64,000 nt of DNA from Aureibaculum flavum (GCF_016406085.1 NZ_JAEHFJ010000004.1:124001-188000), one strand, 5' to 3'; shown: positions 27,395-36,208, counted from the first letter of the stretch. The notes: generated by a model from the letters alone, not told the origin. Numbers and translations: made by a program.

Positions 27395-28597
27395 TTATTT
27401 TCTGTTACCTCCTGGTCGTTGTGGCATAAAAGGACTTTCACTTTTTTCTGCAGTTCCAGCTTCCGATTTAGAAACTCCTTTTAAACTGTACACTAATTTA
27501 TCACCTTCGGAAATGCCACTTAAAATTTGCACATTAACACCATCACTAGCACCAAGTGTTACCATATTCGGTGTAATTGATCCATCAGTACCTAACACCC
27601 AAAGTGCAGTAGCTTCTCTAGATCTTTCGCTATTTTTTGTTTCTAAGCCATTTTGTTGATTATATGAAGCAAACACCTCTCTTTCTGGTTTAAAGTTGAT
27701 GGCTTTAGCCTCTGCAGTTAATACATCATTCAACTCTAAGGTGAAAATTGAAATGGTTGCTGTTAAGCCTGGCTTCAATTTTAAATCTTCATTATCTGCT
27801 TTAACGACAACTGTATAAGTTACTACATTTGAAGTCACTGTAGGGTCTAAACGCACTTGTGTTACTTCACCACTAAAGGTTTCACCGATATAAGCATCTA
27901 CTGTAAATTCTACACGTTGCCCTTCTTTAACTTGCCCTATATCTGCCTCATCTACATCTGCTTCTACTTGCATTTCTTTTAAATCTTGTGCAATAGTAAA
28001 TAAGGTTGGAGTACTATAACTTGCTGCAACGGTTTGGCCTTCTTCAATGGCTCTTGATAATACCACTCCGTCAATAGGTGAATAAATATCGGCATAGCTT
28101 AAATTTGTTTTTGCTTTTTGCAAATCTGATAAACGTTGTGTTACGGTTCCTTTTGCAGTTTCGTAATTATACGTTGCATCGTCATAGTCAGATTTACTAA
28201 TCACTTGATTATCGTATAAGGTTTTCTGTCTGTCATAGATCGTTTTCGTATAATTTTTCTGACTTACGGCATTATCATACGCAGCTTGTGCTTGTGTAAG
28301 TGACGCTTGTAAGTTCGTTTTATCTAACTCTGCGATTAATTGCCCTTCCTTTACTACGGAATTGTAATCCACAAAGACTTTCTCTACAACACCTGAAACT
28401 TGTGTACCAACATCGACTTGATTAGTAGGTTCTATAGTTCCTGTAGCAGTCACCATAGTTGTAACATTGCCTTTCTTGGCCAAAACAGTTTGTGCTTCTA
28501 TAATTACAGCATCGTCGCCTTTAAAAAAGCTATAAGCTACGATTGCAAGTACGACTAATACGATACTGGTAATTATGATTTTCTTTTTATTTTTCAT
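27395..28597 (-). CDS. MacA-like periplasmic adaptor (membrane fusion protein)
   Basis: The 400-residue protein has an N-terminal anchor helix (about 6-24) and a biotinyl/lipoyl half (TGTIEPTNQVDVGTQVSGVV). A coiled-coil hairpin (about 95-165) follows, then the second lipoyl half (ADIYSPIDGVVLSRAIEEGQTV) and beta-barrel domains (VEADVDEADIGQVKEGQRV). This matches MacA-type RND/ABC adaptors. A low-complexity tail is rich in Ser, Glu, Pro and Arg. It should bridge the MacB-like permease and TolC across the periplasm. The gene lies 11 bp after the TolC gene. Confidence 0.94.
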   Translation of the reverse strand: MKNKKKIIITSIVLVVLAIVAYSFFKGDDAVIIEAQTVLAKKGNVTTMVTATGTIEPTNQVDVGTQVSGVVEKVFVDYNSVVKEGQLIAELDKTNLQASLTQAQAAYDNAVSQKNYTKTIYDRQKTLYDNQVISKSDYDDATYNYETAKGTVTQRLSDLQKAKTNLSYADIYSPIDGVVLSRAIEEGQTVAASYSTPTLFTIAQDLKEMQVEADVDEADIGQVKEGQRVEFTVDAYIGETFSGEVTQVRLDPTVTSNVVTYTVVVKADNEDLKLKPGLTATISIFTLELNDVLTAEAKAINFKPEREVFASYNQQNGLETKNSERSREATALWVLGTDGSITPNMVTLGASDGVNVQILSGISEGDKLVYSLKGVSKSEAGTAEKSESPFMPQRPGGNRK

Positions 28598-28608
28598 GAG
28601 TTCTGAGA

Positions 28609-29937
28609 TTAAAGTTTGATATCGTTTCCTTGGTAAAATTGTAATAATTGATGATATAGAATATTTAAATATTTTGATTGTAAATAATTTTGCTGAGCAT
28701 TTGTATAAGTGTTTTGATTGATGACTAAATCTGTTGTACTTAAATCTCCTAATTCATATTTCTTTAGAGCCAATTTATAAGATTGCTCAGCGGCTAACAT
28801 AGAAGCTTCTGCTGCAATGAGTTGTTCTTGAGCCGATATTGTATTTTGATATGCAGTTTCTATTTTTCTATAGAGTTCTTTTTCTGTAGTTTGCTTTTTA
28901 ATTTCTGCTTTTTCAATATTTATTTTTGCCGTTTGTACAGCCGCCTTTGTTTGATTTCTATTGAAAATTGGAATCGTTAATGAGAGTCCTAATTTTTGAT
29001 TGAAGTTGATATCAAACTGATCTGAAAATGTATTGTCATTAATACTAGTGTAACCAGAACCTAAGCTTCCTGATAATGACAATGAAGGTAAGTACGCACC
29101 TTTAGCTATATCTAATTCTTTTTCATTCGCCGCAACACTTAGATCACTAGCATTAATTTCAGGTAAAACTTTTAAGGCTTTACTATAGATTTCAACTTGG
29201 TTGAGTTCTAGATTTACTAGATCCATGTTTTCATCAATAGATTCTATTTCTAAAGTATCCGTAGGAGCCAATTCCAACAATTGCTTAAGCTCTATAATAT
29301 ATTGTTGATAATTATTCTTTGCAGTAATAATATTGTACTTGTTGGTGGCCGCTTGGCTTTGAGCATCGGTATAATCATTTAATGCGATAGTACCTGCATC
29401 CAATCTCGTTTTTGCTCGAATAACTTCCTGTTCAGAAGTTTTTAAATTATTCTCAGCAATAACTATGCTTTCTTTACTATATAAAGCTTGTAAATAAGTT
29501 TCTAAAATAGCCAACTCAATGTTGTTTTTTTCCACTTCTTCTAGATAAACACTTTGCTCTAAAAACAGTTTGTTTTGTTTGATCTGATTGGTTAATTGAT
29601 TCCCTTGAAACAATGTCATAGAACTATTAATCCCCATATTTGTACTGTGAATTTGATCAGTTACATAATCACTTGTAATTGGATCAATAGTATTTCCACT
29701 AGAAAAACTTTGCGAAGCACTACCAAATAGATTAGGCAATCTAGATGATTTAGACCTGTTATAATCCACCTCTGCCAATGTGGTATTTAATGCTGCATCT
29801 TTTACAGTAATATTATGTTCTAAAGCATAAGCTATGGATTCTTCCAAAGACCAAACCTTAGTAGCGTTTGATGTCGTTTCTTGCCCAAAACTGAAGAGGG
29901 TAAATAACAAACTTGCAATTATTAAATAGATTTTCAT
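28609..29937 (-). CDS. TolC-family outer-membrane efflux protein
   Basis: The 442-residue protein has a signal peptide (FTLFSFGQE) and two OEP repeats (about 30-230 and 245-435), each a pair of long helices with two strands. Typical stretches are SLEESIAYALEHNITVKDA, SSMTLFQGNQLTNQIKQ, ARLDAGTIALNDYTDAQSQ and KKYELGDLSTTDLVINQNTY. It forms the outer-membrane channel of the pump. It is the first gene of the probable eight-gene operon that ends with the LytTR regulator. The 25-bp candidate box lies 84 bp upstream of its start, implying autoregulation. Confidence 0.94.
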   Translation of the reverse strand: MKIYLIIASLLFTLFSFGQETTSNATKVWSLEESIAYALEHNITVKDAALNTTLAEVDYNRSKSSRLPNLFGSASQSFSSGNTIDPITSDYVTDQIHSTNMGINSSMTLFQGNQLTNQIKQNKLFLEQSVYLEEVEKNNIELAILETYLQALYSKESIVIAENNLKTSEQEVIRAKTRLDAGTIALNDYTDAQSQAATNKYNIITAKNNYQQYIIELKQLLELAPTDTLEIESIDENMDLVNLELNQVEIYSKALKVLPEINASDLSVAANEKELDIAKGAYLPSLSLSGSLGSGYTSINDNTFSDQFDINFNQKLGLSLTIPIFNRNQTKAAVQTAKINIEKAEIKKQTTEKELYRKIETAYQNTISAQEQLIAAEASMLAAEQSYKLALKKYELGDLSTTDLVINQNTYTNAQQNYLQSKYLNILYHQLLQFYQGNDIKL

Positions 29938-30020
29938 TTTTTGTGTGTTTTGTTTAACACTACAAATGTGAACCTATATCTATATTAATAAAACAGTAAT
30001 AGACGTTTTGGAATATTGAC

Positions 30021-30045
30021 TAGACAGAAGGCCTTATTTTATCGA
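30021..30045 (-). promoter_or_regulatory. Candidate LytTR-regulator box before the TolC operon
   Basis: Read on the minus strand the element starts TCGATAAAA and, after five bases, continues with CCTTCTGTCTA. It matches the boxes at 18621 and 21351 at nearly all of these fixed positions, although its second half-site is weaker (TCTAGTC). It sits 84 bp before the start at 29937. The equal distances (84, 97, 99 bp) argue for function. Confidence 0.5.
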
Positions 30046-30179
30046 TGGTAATTTATTGGAATATGGTAATATGTTAGAAAAAAGAGCGGATTTACAACAA
30101 GATATCAGTAGACTTACCGCAAGATTCTAGTTGTTTTTAGCATTTCTTTTTAAGCAAAAAAATATTTTTTTTAATTAGA

Positions 30180-31442
30180 TTATAAGTCCAATTCATCGTC
30201 ACCCTCGGGTAATTCCAAGGCTTTTACGGATTGTATGGCATTACCCGCAATACCTTTAATTGAACCATACATATCTATCGTATTGGTCACCACTTTTTCA
30301 ATTTGTTTTTCTCTTTGTTTCCAAATTCTTTGCATGGAACGCTTTTCACTATCTAAATCAGATTTCATTTGAGTAAAGCCTTCTACAATAGCTTCTATCT
30401 GCATTCTAAAGGTGCTACTGGTAAGATAATCATATAGTAAATCCATTTTATCACCTTTATTTTCTTGCGAAATAATGGCATTATTTACTTGTAAGATACC
30501 TTCTCTTAAAACGGTACACAGACCTTTAAACTCATCATAATTACAAATCCAAATGCCATCTTTTAAGCCCATTCTATCCATATCAGAGGGCATAACTTCA
30601 GTTACTAGAACGCCTATGTTTGCACCACGATCTCGTATATCAGCTTTAAATTTTTCAATCCAGCTCGGTTGAAAATCTTTAGTTCGTTTACTTTCGTAAT
30701 AAATGGTACCACAGTTTTGTTCTGTCCTAGAGTGAACAATTTGAATACAATCTCCTCCTCTTGCTCCTTTTTTTATTTCTTCAATGGTGTCTAAAGGAAA
30801 TTTTGATGCCAACCACTCCTCTATTGCTAATTCTTGAACTTCTCCTTGTAATTGCATGGAACCTTGTTCCTGCTTACGTTTCATTTCTTCGGTAAGCTTT
30901 TTCTGGTCTTCTAATTGTTTTTGCATTTCTTTAAAACGCAATTCATTTTTATCCTCTTCAAATTTTTTAATCTTCTCCTTTTCACCAATAAGAATTTCAT
31001 TAAGTTTTTTTTGAGCCTCAGCTTCAGCAGCCTCTTTTAATTCTCCTTTTTCACGCTTTAATTTTTCAATCTCAGCTTTAGATCGATTTAATTCTTTTAC
31101 CTGCTCAGATTTCTCATTTAATTCTTTTTGCAACGCATCAAATTGCTCTGACTGTTCTTCTTTTAATTTTAGTTTTAATTTCGCTTCTATTTCTTTTTTA
31201 TCCGCTTTCAATTGATTTTCTAAGCGTTCTTGAAATAGTTGATTTTCTTTCCTTTTCTTTTGTTCAAAATCAAGCTTTTCTTGTTTTAATTTATCTTGTT
31301 CACGCTCATATTTCTTCTTTTCTTCAGCAATTTGCGACTGGTATTTTTGTTTTATTTCTTCTTCTAATTGATGTGATAGAATATCTTGAACATCTATTGA
31401 AGTGCCACAATTGGGACATTTTATTTGCGTTTCGTTTTTCAT
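30180..31442 (-). CDS. DUF2130 protein: zinc ribbon, coiled coil, predicted nuclease domain
   Basis: The 420-residue protein begins with a Cys pair, CPNCGTSI (Cys9, Cys12), like half a zinc ribbon. A very long charged coiled coil follows (about 20-205, rich in K, E and Q). The C-terminal domain (about 205-370) is DUF2130: EEWLASKFPLDTIEEI, GARGGDCIQIVHS, IYYESKRTKDFQPSW. The Asp in GGD and the E-x-K in YESKRTK form the pattern of the PD-(D/E)XK nuclease fold, so DNA cleavage or binding is possible but unproven. The gene stands alone; a TAACTTTG -7 box lies 30 bp upstream of the start. Confidence 0.9.
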   Translation of the reverse strand: MKNETQIKCPNCGTSIDVQDILSHQLEEEIKQKYQSQIAEEKKKYEREQDKLKQEKLDFEQKKRKENQLFQERLENQLKADKKEIEAKLKLKLKEEQSEQFDALQKELNEKSEQVKELNRSKAEIEKLKREKGELKEAAEAEAQKKLNEILIGEKEKIKKFEEDKNELRFKEMQKQLEDQKKLTEEMKRKQEQGSMQLQGEVQELAIEEWLASKFPLDTIEEIKKGARGGDCIQIVHSRTEQNCGTIYYESKRTKDFQPSWIEKFKADIRDRGANIGVLVTEVMPSDMDRMGLKDGIWICNYDEFKGLCTVLREGILQVNNAIISQENKGDKMDLLYDYLTSSTFRMQIEAIVEGFTQMKSDLDSEKRSMQRIWKQREKQIEKVVTNTIDMYGSIKGIAGNAIQSVKALELPEGDDELDL

Positions 31443-31797
31443 TTAAACTTTAGTTTGTTTTATCTGACGTTCAAAGTTACTGTTTATAAAACTTATAATA
31501 ACATGTAAACCATTTTCTATTGCCTCTGTTCAATTGGTAATTTATAGTCTAATTTGAATAGACTCAATAAAAATAGTTAATCTATTAATCGTTGTAAATT
31601 TAATTTTTTTTTATTAAAAACTCATATCACTATTCTCCTTTGAATGTTTTATTTATAAATGCTTTACCTGTTTCATGAAGTTACTAAATAAGTATTTCAA
31701 AAGAAATTTAAAAAAGAAAAAAAACTAAATTATAGTAGGAAAACCCTGTTGGTTTTTATACTGTTTTTTATATTCGAAGTCGAAGGTTCCGGAGAAT
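31443..31797. other. 355-bp gap
   Basis: A -7 box for the DUF2130 gene lies at 31472-31479. A weak hairpin at 31740-31756 (AAAACC/GGTTTT) may terminate the DUF5916 gene. Otherwise the stretch is AT-rich and I see nothing. Confidence 0.4.
31472..31479 (-). promoter_or_regulatory. Candidate -7 box TAACTTTG for the DUF2130 gene
   Basis: The minus-strand match to TAnnTTTG lies 29 bp before the start at 31442. Confidence 0.42.
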
Positions 31798-33957
31798 CTA
31801 AAAATCAAATCGATAGTTCATTTTAAAGGCAATGCCCAAATTTTTACGGGTAATGTCTTGATTATAATTATCAGAAACTACCAAATAAATATAAGAAAGA
31901 GGTTTGTATTCCCATTGTAAACGGCTGTTAATATTAAAATTATCGCGTTGGGTATTGTATTGTAAATAGGTAGTCCAATTGAGTCTGTTGTTAAAAAATA
32001 CTTCTCCTGTAAAACGGGTTAAATGAAACGTTTCTTTGCCTAAGTCATTCAAATCTATGTTGTTAATATCATAAGAAAATTCTAAATTGGCAAATGGCAA
32101 TAACTGGTAGTTTAAATACGCCCCTGCAACGGTTCTTTTTCCGCTATAATAAGTTCCTCGTTGTATATTAATGCGATATCTTAATTTTTGGTTGTTAGCG
32201 GAGTTGTAACCTATTTTTAATATTCCGAAACGGTATTCACCCGGAGTTAAGGAATTTCCTTTTCCTAAAGGGTCAAAACCATAATTTAAATCGATATAAT
32301 CGTAATTAAACACATAGTAAATGGCAGAAAGGTCTTTAAAAAATACCGCAGAGTTTAAAAAAAATGAAGATTGATCTAAATTGCCATTTTCATCAAAATA
32401 GGTATTGTTGCTAAAGTTAACGACACGTATAGAATTTATCTTGCTAGAACTTTTATAAAACTTTTCATATTCTATTCCTGTGCTTGCTTCAGTATAGCCC
32501 GTTCTGATTATTAAGTCATTGATAGCATCATAATGATACAATCTGGGGGTAAAACCAATATCTGTAATATAGTTTTTACCTACATTTTTTACGCTGGCAT
32601 TGGCACTTAACCCTCGTTTATTAAACCAGATTCCGGCGTTGTAGAAACTATTATCATTAGCAAAATCATCATTAAAACTTTTACCCACATTGGCCAAACC
32701 CAACCATTTATTATTGTCTGATTTGTAGTTTAGATTGAGCCCCGTAACACGGATATAATCATTTATAAATTCAAAACCATCCGTTTCTTGTCGGTTAATG
32801 AGAAAGCCCGTAGTTGTGAAATTTCTAGATAATTGATATTCTGCCACCAATGCCCCAAAATTTTGTGTGGGATTGTCATTTTCTGAATCTGTTTGCACAT
32901 CTAATATCCCAATTCTGGTTTTTGGAGATATGTTTCCTGATAGTTTTAATCCGAACTGAATGGGATTATTAGCTCCTACCCTTCTGGAATAAAACGGATT
33001 TACGCCATCAACCCCTAAATTTGAAAATAAATCAGAGTTTTCTAGAAAAAAGTTACGTTGTTCTGGAAAGTTGACTTCAAATCTGGTTAGGTTGGTCACT
33101 TGTTGATCTACATCAATCTGTGAAAAATCAGGATTTACAGTAGCATCTAACTTTAATGATGAAGTGAGATTGTATTGTACGTCTAAACTGGGTTTAAAAT
33201 TGGTTTCTTCTGTATTGTCAGTAACTTTATTTTGATAATTTGCCGTTATTGAAGGTGTTACGGCAAAACGTGAAGCCGATTTTTTAGGAAGATTATCTAC
33301 TCGGAATTTTTCCGTAAAACGCAAGTCTAAATTGGCATAATTCCTTTTTACATTTTTTAGAATGGTCCAAGAATTATTTTTAACATCTCTAACATAAAAT
33401 TGAATCCCAAAAGTTGAATTGTCACTATTAAAATTTAAAGATTTTAAAGGAATGGCGATTTCATATTGCTTATGCTTTCCATTTAAAAGAGCTTTCGACT
33501 GCCAAATGGCATTCCAACTAAAGCTTAGATCATAACCACCATTTACACGCCCTACCAAACCGTCTGTTTGATTACCTAGCGAATTGACCGCAAAGAAATA
33601 TCCGTTTTGTTCTTGATTTTGTGTATCTAATATCATGATAAAGGAATCACTATTAAAAATAGATACATCTCTTTTTAATGTGCTAACTTGTGTTACTTCT
33701 GTTGAATCTTTATAAATAGCACTCACATATAAAAACTCACCATTATGAAATAGCTTTACCACTGTTTGATTTTTTGCCAAACCAACATCTGTAGGTAAAT
33801 AATTATAAAATCCCGTATGTTCTGGTAATTGTTGCCAAACACCTTCGTTAAACTGTCCGTCAACTTTAATATAAGTGTCTATGAATTTAATGGTTGATAT
33901 TTGTGCAAATGCACTAAAACATAATAACGAAACAAAAGCTGTTAAAAAATACTTCAT
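31798..33957 (-). CDS. DUF5916 outer-membrane protein with CBM9-like N-terminus
   Basis: The 719-residue protein has a signal peptide (CFSAFAQ). A carbohydrate-binding-family-9-like domain (about 22-200) follows: DGQFNEGVWQQLPE, FLYVSAIYKD, FFAVNSLGNQTDG. The large C-terminal DUF5916 domain (about 225-719) is rich in alternating strands (YSRRVGANNPIQFGLKLSG, then NLDLRF-type pairs) and ends in an aromatic residue (YRFDF), as expected for an outer-membrane beta-barrel. DUF5916 proteins are common in Bacteroidota and uncharacterised. It starts 1 bp after the stop of the NTF2/Nudix-like gene, so the two are one operon. A role in uptake or processing of a surface substrate is inference. Confidence 0.9.
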   Translation of the reverse strand: MKYFLTAFVSLLCFSAFAQISTIKFIDTYIKVDGQFNEGVWQQLPEHTGFYNYLPTDVGLAKNQTVVKLFHNGEFLYVSAIYKDSTEVTQVSTLKRDVSIFNSDSFIMILDTQNQEQNGYFFAVNSLGNQTDGLVGRVNGGYDLSFSWNAIWQSKALLNGKHKQYEIAIPLKSLNFNSDNSTFGIQFYVRDVKNNSWTILKNVKRNYANLDLRFTEKFRVDNLPKKSASRFAVTPSITANYQNKVTDNTEETNFKPSLDVQYNLTSSLKLDATVNPDFSQIDVDQQVTNLTRFEVNFPEQRNFFLENSDLFSNLGVDGVNPFYSRRVGANNPIQFGLKLSGNISPKTRIGILDVQTDSENDNPTQNFGALVAEYQLSRNFTTTGFLINRQETDGFEFINDYIRVTGLNLNYKSDNNKWLGLANVGKSFNDDFANDNSFYNAGIWFNKRGLSANASVKNVGKNYITDIGFTPRLYHYDAINDLIIRTGYTEASTGIEYEKFYKSSSKINSIRVVNFSNNTYFDENGNLDQSSFFLNSAVFFKDLSAIYYVFNYDYIDLNYGFDPLGKGNSLTPGEYRFGILKIGYNSANNQKLRYRINIQRGTYYSGKRTVAGAYLNYQLLPFANLEFSYDINNIDLNDLGKETFHLTRFTGEVFFNNRLNWTTYLQYNTQRDNFNINSRLQWEYKPLSYIYLVVSDNYNQDITRKNLGIAFKMNYRFDF

Positions 33958-33958
33958 C

Positions 33959-34885
33959 CTATAACTCCTTTCTTAATGGATAAAACTTTTCCTCAACCTT
34001 TGATTGAAGTTTTCCATCTACCTTATCTAGAATAAATGAACCACCCCAAAGTGTATTTGGGTATTCTAAAATTTGATTTGTCATTAATCCCAATGAAGAA
34101 ACTGTAGAATCAAGTTTTTTTATAGCTTCATCTTTTGGTAACCAGAAGAGTCCTTCATCTTTTATAGATTTAATGGTGCCAGATTTGTATTTAGCAACAT
34201 AAAATTGACGTGTGTCCGCCTTATCTTTAAATGTGTATTTATAGGTAAACATGCCTGCAAGCTCTATATCCTTGATTGTGACACCATAATTAGTTGCCAT
34301 ACTGTCTAAAACTCGATTAATATTCTGTTTACTGTAAAAACGGTGTGCTGGTGTCATCCATCCATACTTGGTTTTTCTAATTAAAATTTCATTTTTATCA
34401 TTTAAAATTGTTAATCTTATAACAGGACTATTAATTTCTGTTTTTTCTTCTTTCTGATCGTTATCATCTGTTCTTGTAGCCGTTTTACTAATTATTTTCC
34501 AACCGGCATCAAATTTCTTTAGTAAGAACAAGTCGATATAAAGCATGTTTTTTTCAGGAAAGGATATTTCAACTTTAGCGGTTGCAATATTCTTTGAAAC
34601 TTCTATTCCCAAAACTTTGGCATAACGACCATTAAATGTTCCTTTTGCTGCATTCTTAAAAAAAACTACATATTCTTTAGGGCTATACAATTTAAATTCA
34701 CCATCTCTACCTGTTAAATACAAGGTGGCATTTTCTGTAAATGCACTTTCTAATAATTCTGGTTTATTATAGGAACTACCTTCCATATAATTTTGAAGTG
34801 GTTTTTCAACAGCGGCTAATTCTGATTGTGCAGGGGCAAATTGAAATGTAATGAAGACGGTAAATAGTAAAATGTTATTTTTCAT
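33959..34885 (-). CDS. Secreted fusion: NTF2-like domain + degenerate Nudix-like domain
   Basis: The 308-residue protein has a signal peptide (to about residue 19, FAPAQS). Residues 22-135 look like an NTF2-like/lumazine-binding domain (VEKPLQNYMEGSSYNKPELLESAF, AKVEISFPEKNMLYIDLFLLKKFDAGWKIISK). Residues about 150-285 resemble a Nudix domain: VIRLTILNDKNEILIRK, WMTPAHRFY, ELAGMFTYKYTF, RQFYVAKY, FWLPKDEAIKKL. In the Nudix-box position the three metal-binding glutamates are replaced (Ser, Thr, Asn), so hydrolase activity is unlikely. An exported Nudix fold is itself unusual. It is translationally linked to the DUF5916 gene and preceded by an AraC-type regulator on the same strand. Confidence 0.75.
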   Translation of the reverse strand: MKNNILLFTVFITFQFAPAQSELAAVEKPLQNYMEGSSYNKPELLESAFTENATLYLTGRDGEFKLYSPKEYVVFFKNAAKGTFNGRYAKVLGIEVSKNIATAKVEISFPEKNMLYIDLFLLKKFDAGWKIISKTATRTDDNDQKEEKTEINSPVIRLTILNDKNEILIRKTKYGWMTPAHRFYSKQNINRVLDSMATNYGVTIKDIELAGMFTYKYTFKDKADTRQFYVAKYKSGTIKSIKDEGLFWLPKDEAIKKLDSTVSSLGLMTNQILEYPNTLWGGSFILDKVDGKLQSKVEEKFYPLRKEL

Positions 34886-34985
34886 AATAGATTTTTGAAG
34901 ATTTTGTCAAATCTCTATAATCAGTAGAAAAAAGTAGTGAGGGATTATAAACGAGGTGTCCAGAATTATAAATTCGGATAAAAAA

Positions 34986-36035
34986 CTAAGAAAATTGCTT
35001 TTTAAATTCGGAAGGTGTTTGACCATTAATCTTCTTAAAGGTGGCGTAAAATGTGGATTTCGACGAGAAACCCGCCTCAAAACCAATGGCTTCTAACGTG
35101 TATTGTTTGTTTTCTAGGAGTAGTTGTTTGGCTTCTTCGATTCTATATTCATTTATAAATAAAGTGAAGCTTTTACCTAAATTATCATTTAATAATTGCG
35201 ATAATTTATGTGAAGAAATGTCTAATGCGTCAGCAATGTCTTTTAATTTTACATTGGTGTTTTTATGAAATTGTTCTTTTAGCATAATCTGATGCAAAGC
35301 AACTGTTAAAGATTTGGCTTTATCATCTTCTATTTTTTTAGCAGCATATTTTTCTGGAATATCTTGAAATACATTTTCACGATTGTTTTTAAATAATAAA
35401 AAGATGAGTAATCCATAAAAGACTACAGAGAAGGTAATGGTTCCTATTAAATAGAGATAGAAATAACCTATAATATAGGCTGAAAAGATCAATACATTTC
35501 CAATAAAAACAGCTACTAACCACAATTCTGAAGTAGTACATTTTTCATTCTTTTGTAATAGCTTTTGAAAGATGTCCCTTAAAATAAAAGCAGATAATAA
35601 GATATAAATACCCCAAACCCCATAAATAAAGTGAATAAAATACTGATGCCAAAAATCTACATTGGTTCTATAAGGCAATATTATACCTATTAAAAGAACA
35701 ACAATGGCAAGAATTAAATAGTGTATTTTCCAAGTTTGTGGTATGGTTTTTCTGTTTTCTACGGACGACTTTAAATAGTAAAACAAAGATATTCCAATTA
35801 AAAAACATGCGGATAAACCAATTTGAGAAATTAGTAAATCACGCTCAATGCGTTCTGTAAAAAGAATATAAACAGACTTTCCTATTCTAAGACTAAGCAT
35901 TGAAAGCAAGAGTCCAAAAAAGAAATTCTGTACACGTTTCTGATTACTAAAGAAAAGGAAATAGAAACTGGCTAAAAATCCATTAAAGACCCCAATAGAA
36001 CAGATAAAAAACAGTATCGGGTTGTCAAAAGCCAT
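34986..36035 (-). CDS. Membrane-anchored AraC-family regulator
   Basis: The 349-residue protein has about seven membrane helices in residues 1-215. A cytoplasmic AraC/XylS double helix-turn-helix (about 250-348) follows: KLKDIADALDISSHKLSQLL, FINEYRIEEAKQLLLENKQYTLEAIGFEAGFSSKSTFYATFKKINGQTPSEFKK. This arrangement is common in Flavobacteriaceae and couples a membrane signal directly to DNA binding. It lies 100 bp upstream of the NTF2/Nudix-DUF5916 pair on the same strand, so it probably controls that pair. A -7 box TATATTTG lies 18 bp upstream of the start. Confidence 0.93.
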   Translation of the reverse strand: MAFDNPILFFICSIGVFNGFLASFYFLFFSNQKRVQNFFFGLLLSMLSLRIGKSVYILFTERIERDLLISQIGLSACFLIGISLFYYLKSSVENRKTIPQTWKIHYLILAIVVLLIGIILPYRTNVDFWHQYFIHFIYGVWGIYILLSAFILRDIFQKLLQKNEKCTTSELWLVAVFIGNVLIFSAYIIGYFYLYLIGTITFSVVFYGLLIFLLFKNNRENVFQDIPEKYAAKKIEDDKAKSLTVALHQIMLKEQFHKNTNVKLKDIADALDISSHKLSQLLNDNLGKSFTLFINEYRIEEAKQLLLENKQYTLEAIGFEAGFSSKSTFYATFKKINGQTPSEFKKQFS

Positions 36036-36053
36036 CGTAAATAATTAAAAAAC

Positions 36054-36061
36054 CAAATATA
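36054..36061 (-). promoter_or_regulatory. Candidate -7 box TATATTTG for the AraC-type gene
   Basis: The minus-strand match to TAnnTTTG lies 18 bp before the start at 36035. It is divergent from the TetR promoter about 140 bp away. Confidence 0.42.
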
Positions 36062-36174
36062 GTAATATTAAAATAAGTTTGAATTGAAGTTGTACTGTTA
36101 AATTATGAGATATAGACAATAGCCTATTTGTATGATGACGCAATAAAGTTTTATAATGTTAAATATTTATTAAT

Positions 36175-36198
36175 AAAAATGAATGTTCATTCTTTTTT
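36175..36198. promoter_or_regulatory. Palindromic operator before the TetR operon
   Basis: GAATG-TT-CATTC at 36181-36192 is a perfect inverted repeat. With the outer AAAAA/TTTTT arms it spans 24 bp with one mismatched pair. It lies immediately upstream of the -7 box at 36201-36208, where a bound TetR dimer would block RNA polymerase. This suggests autorepression. Confidence 0.65.
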
Positions 36199-36200
36199 CA

Positions 36201-36208
36201 TAGCTTTG
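36201..36208 (+). promoter_or_regulatory. Candidate -7 box TAGCTTTG of the TetR operon
   Basis: The sequence matches TAnnTTTG 19 bp before the TetR start codon and directly follows the operator palindrome. Confidence 0.55.

Noticed and set aside
30063-30070. ATGGTAAT repeated at 30045 and 30063 (18-bp spacing) as a LytTR site
   Set aside because: The spacing does not fit the 21-bp period and the motif is not shared with the other promoters; the 30021-30045 element was preferred.
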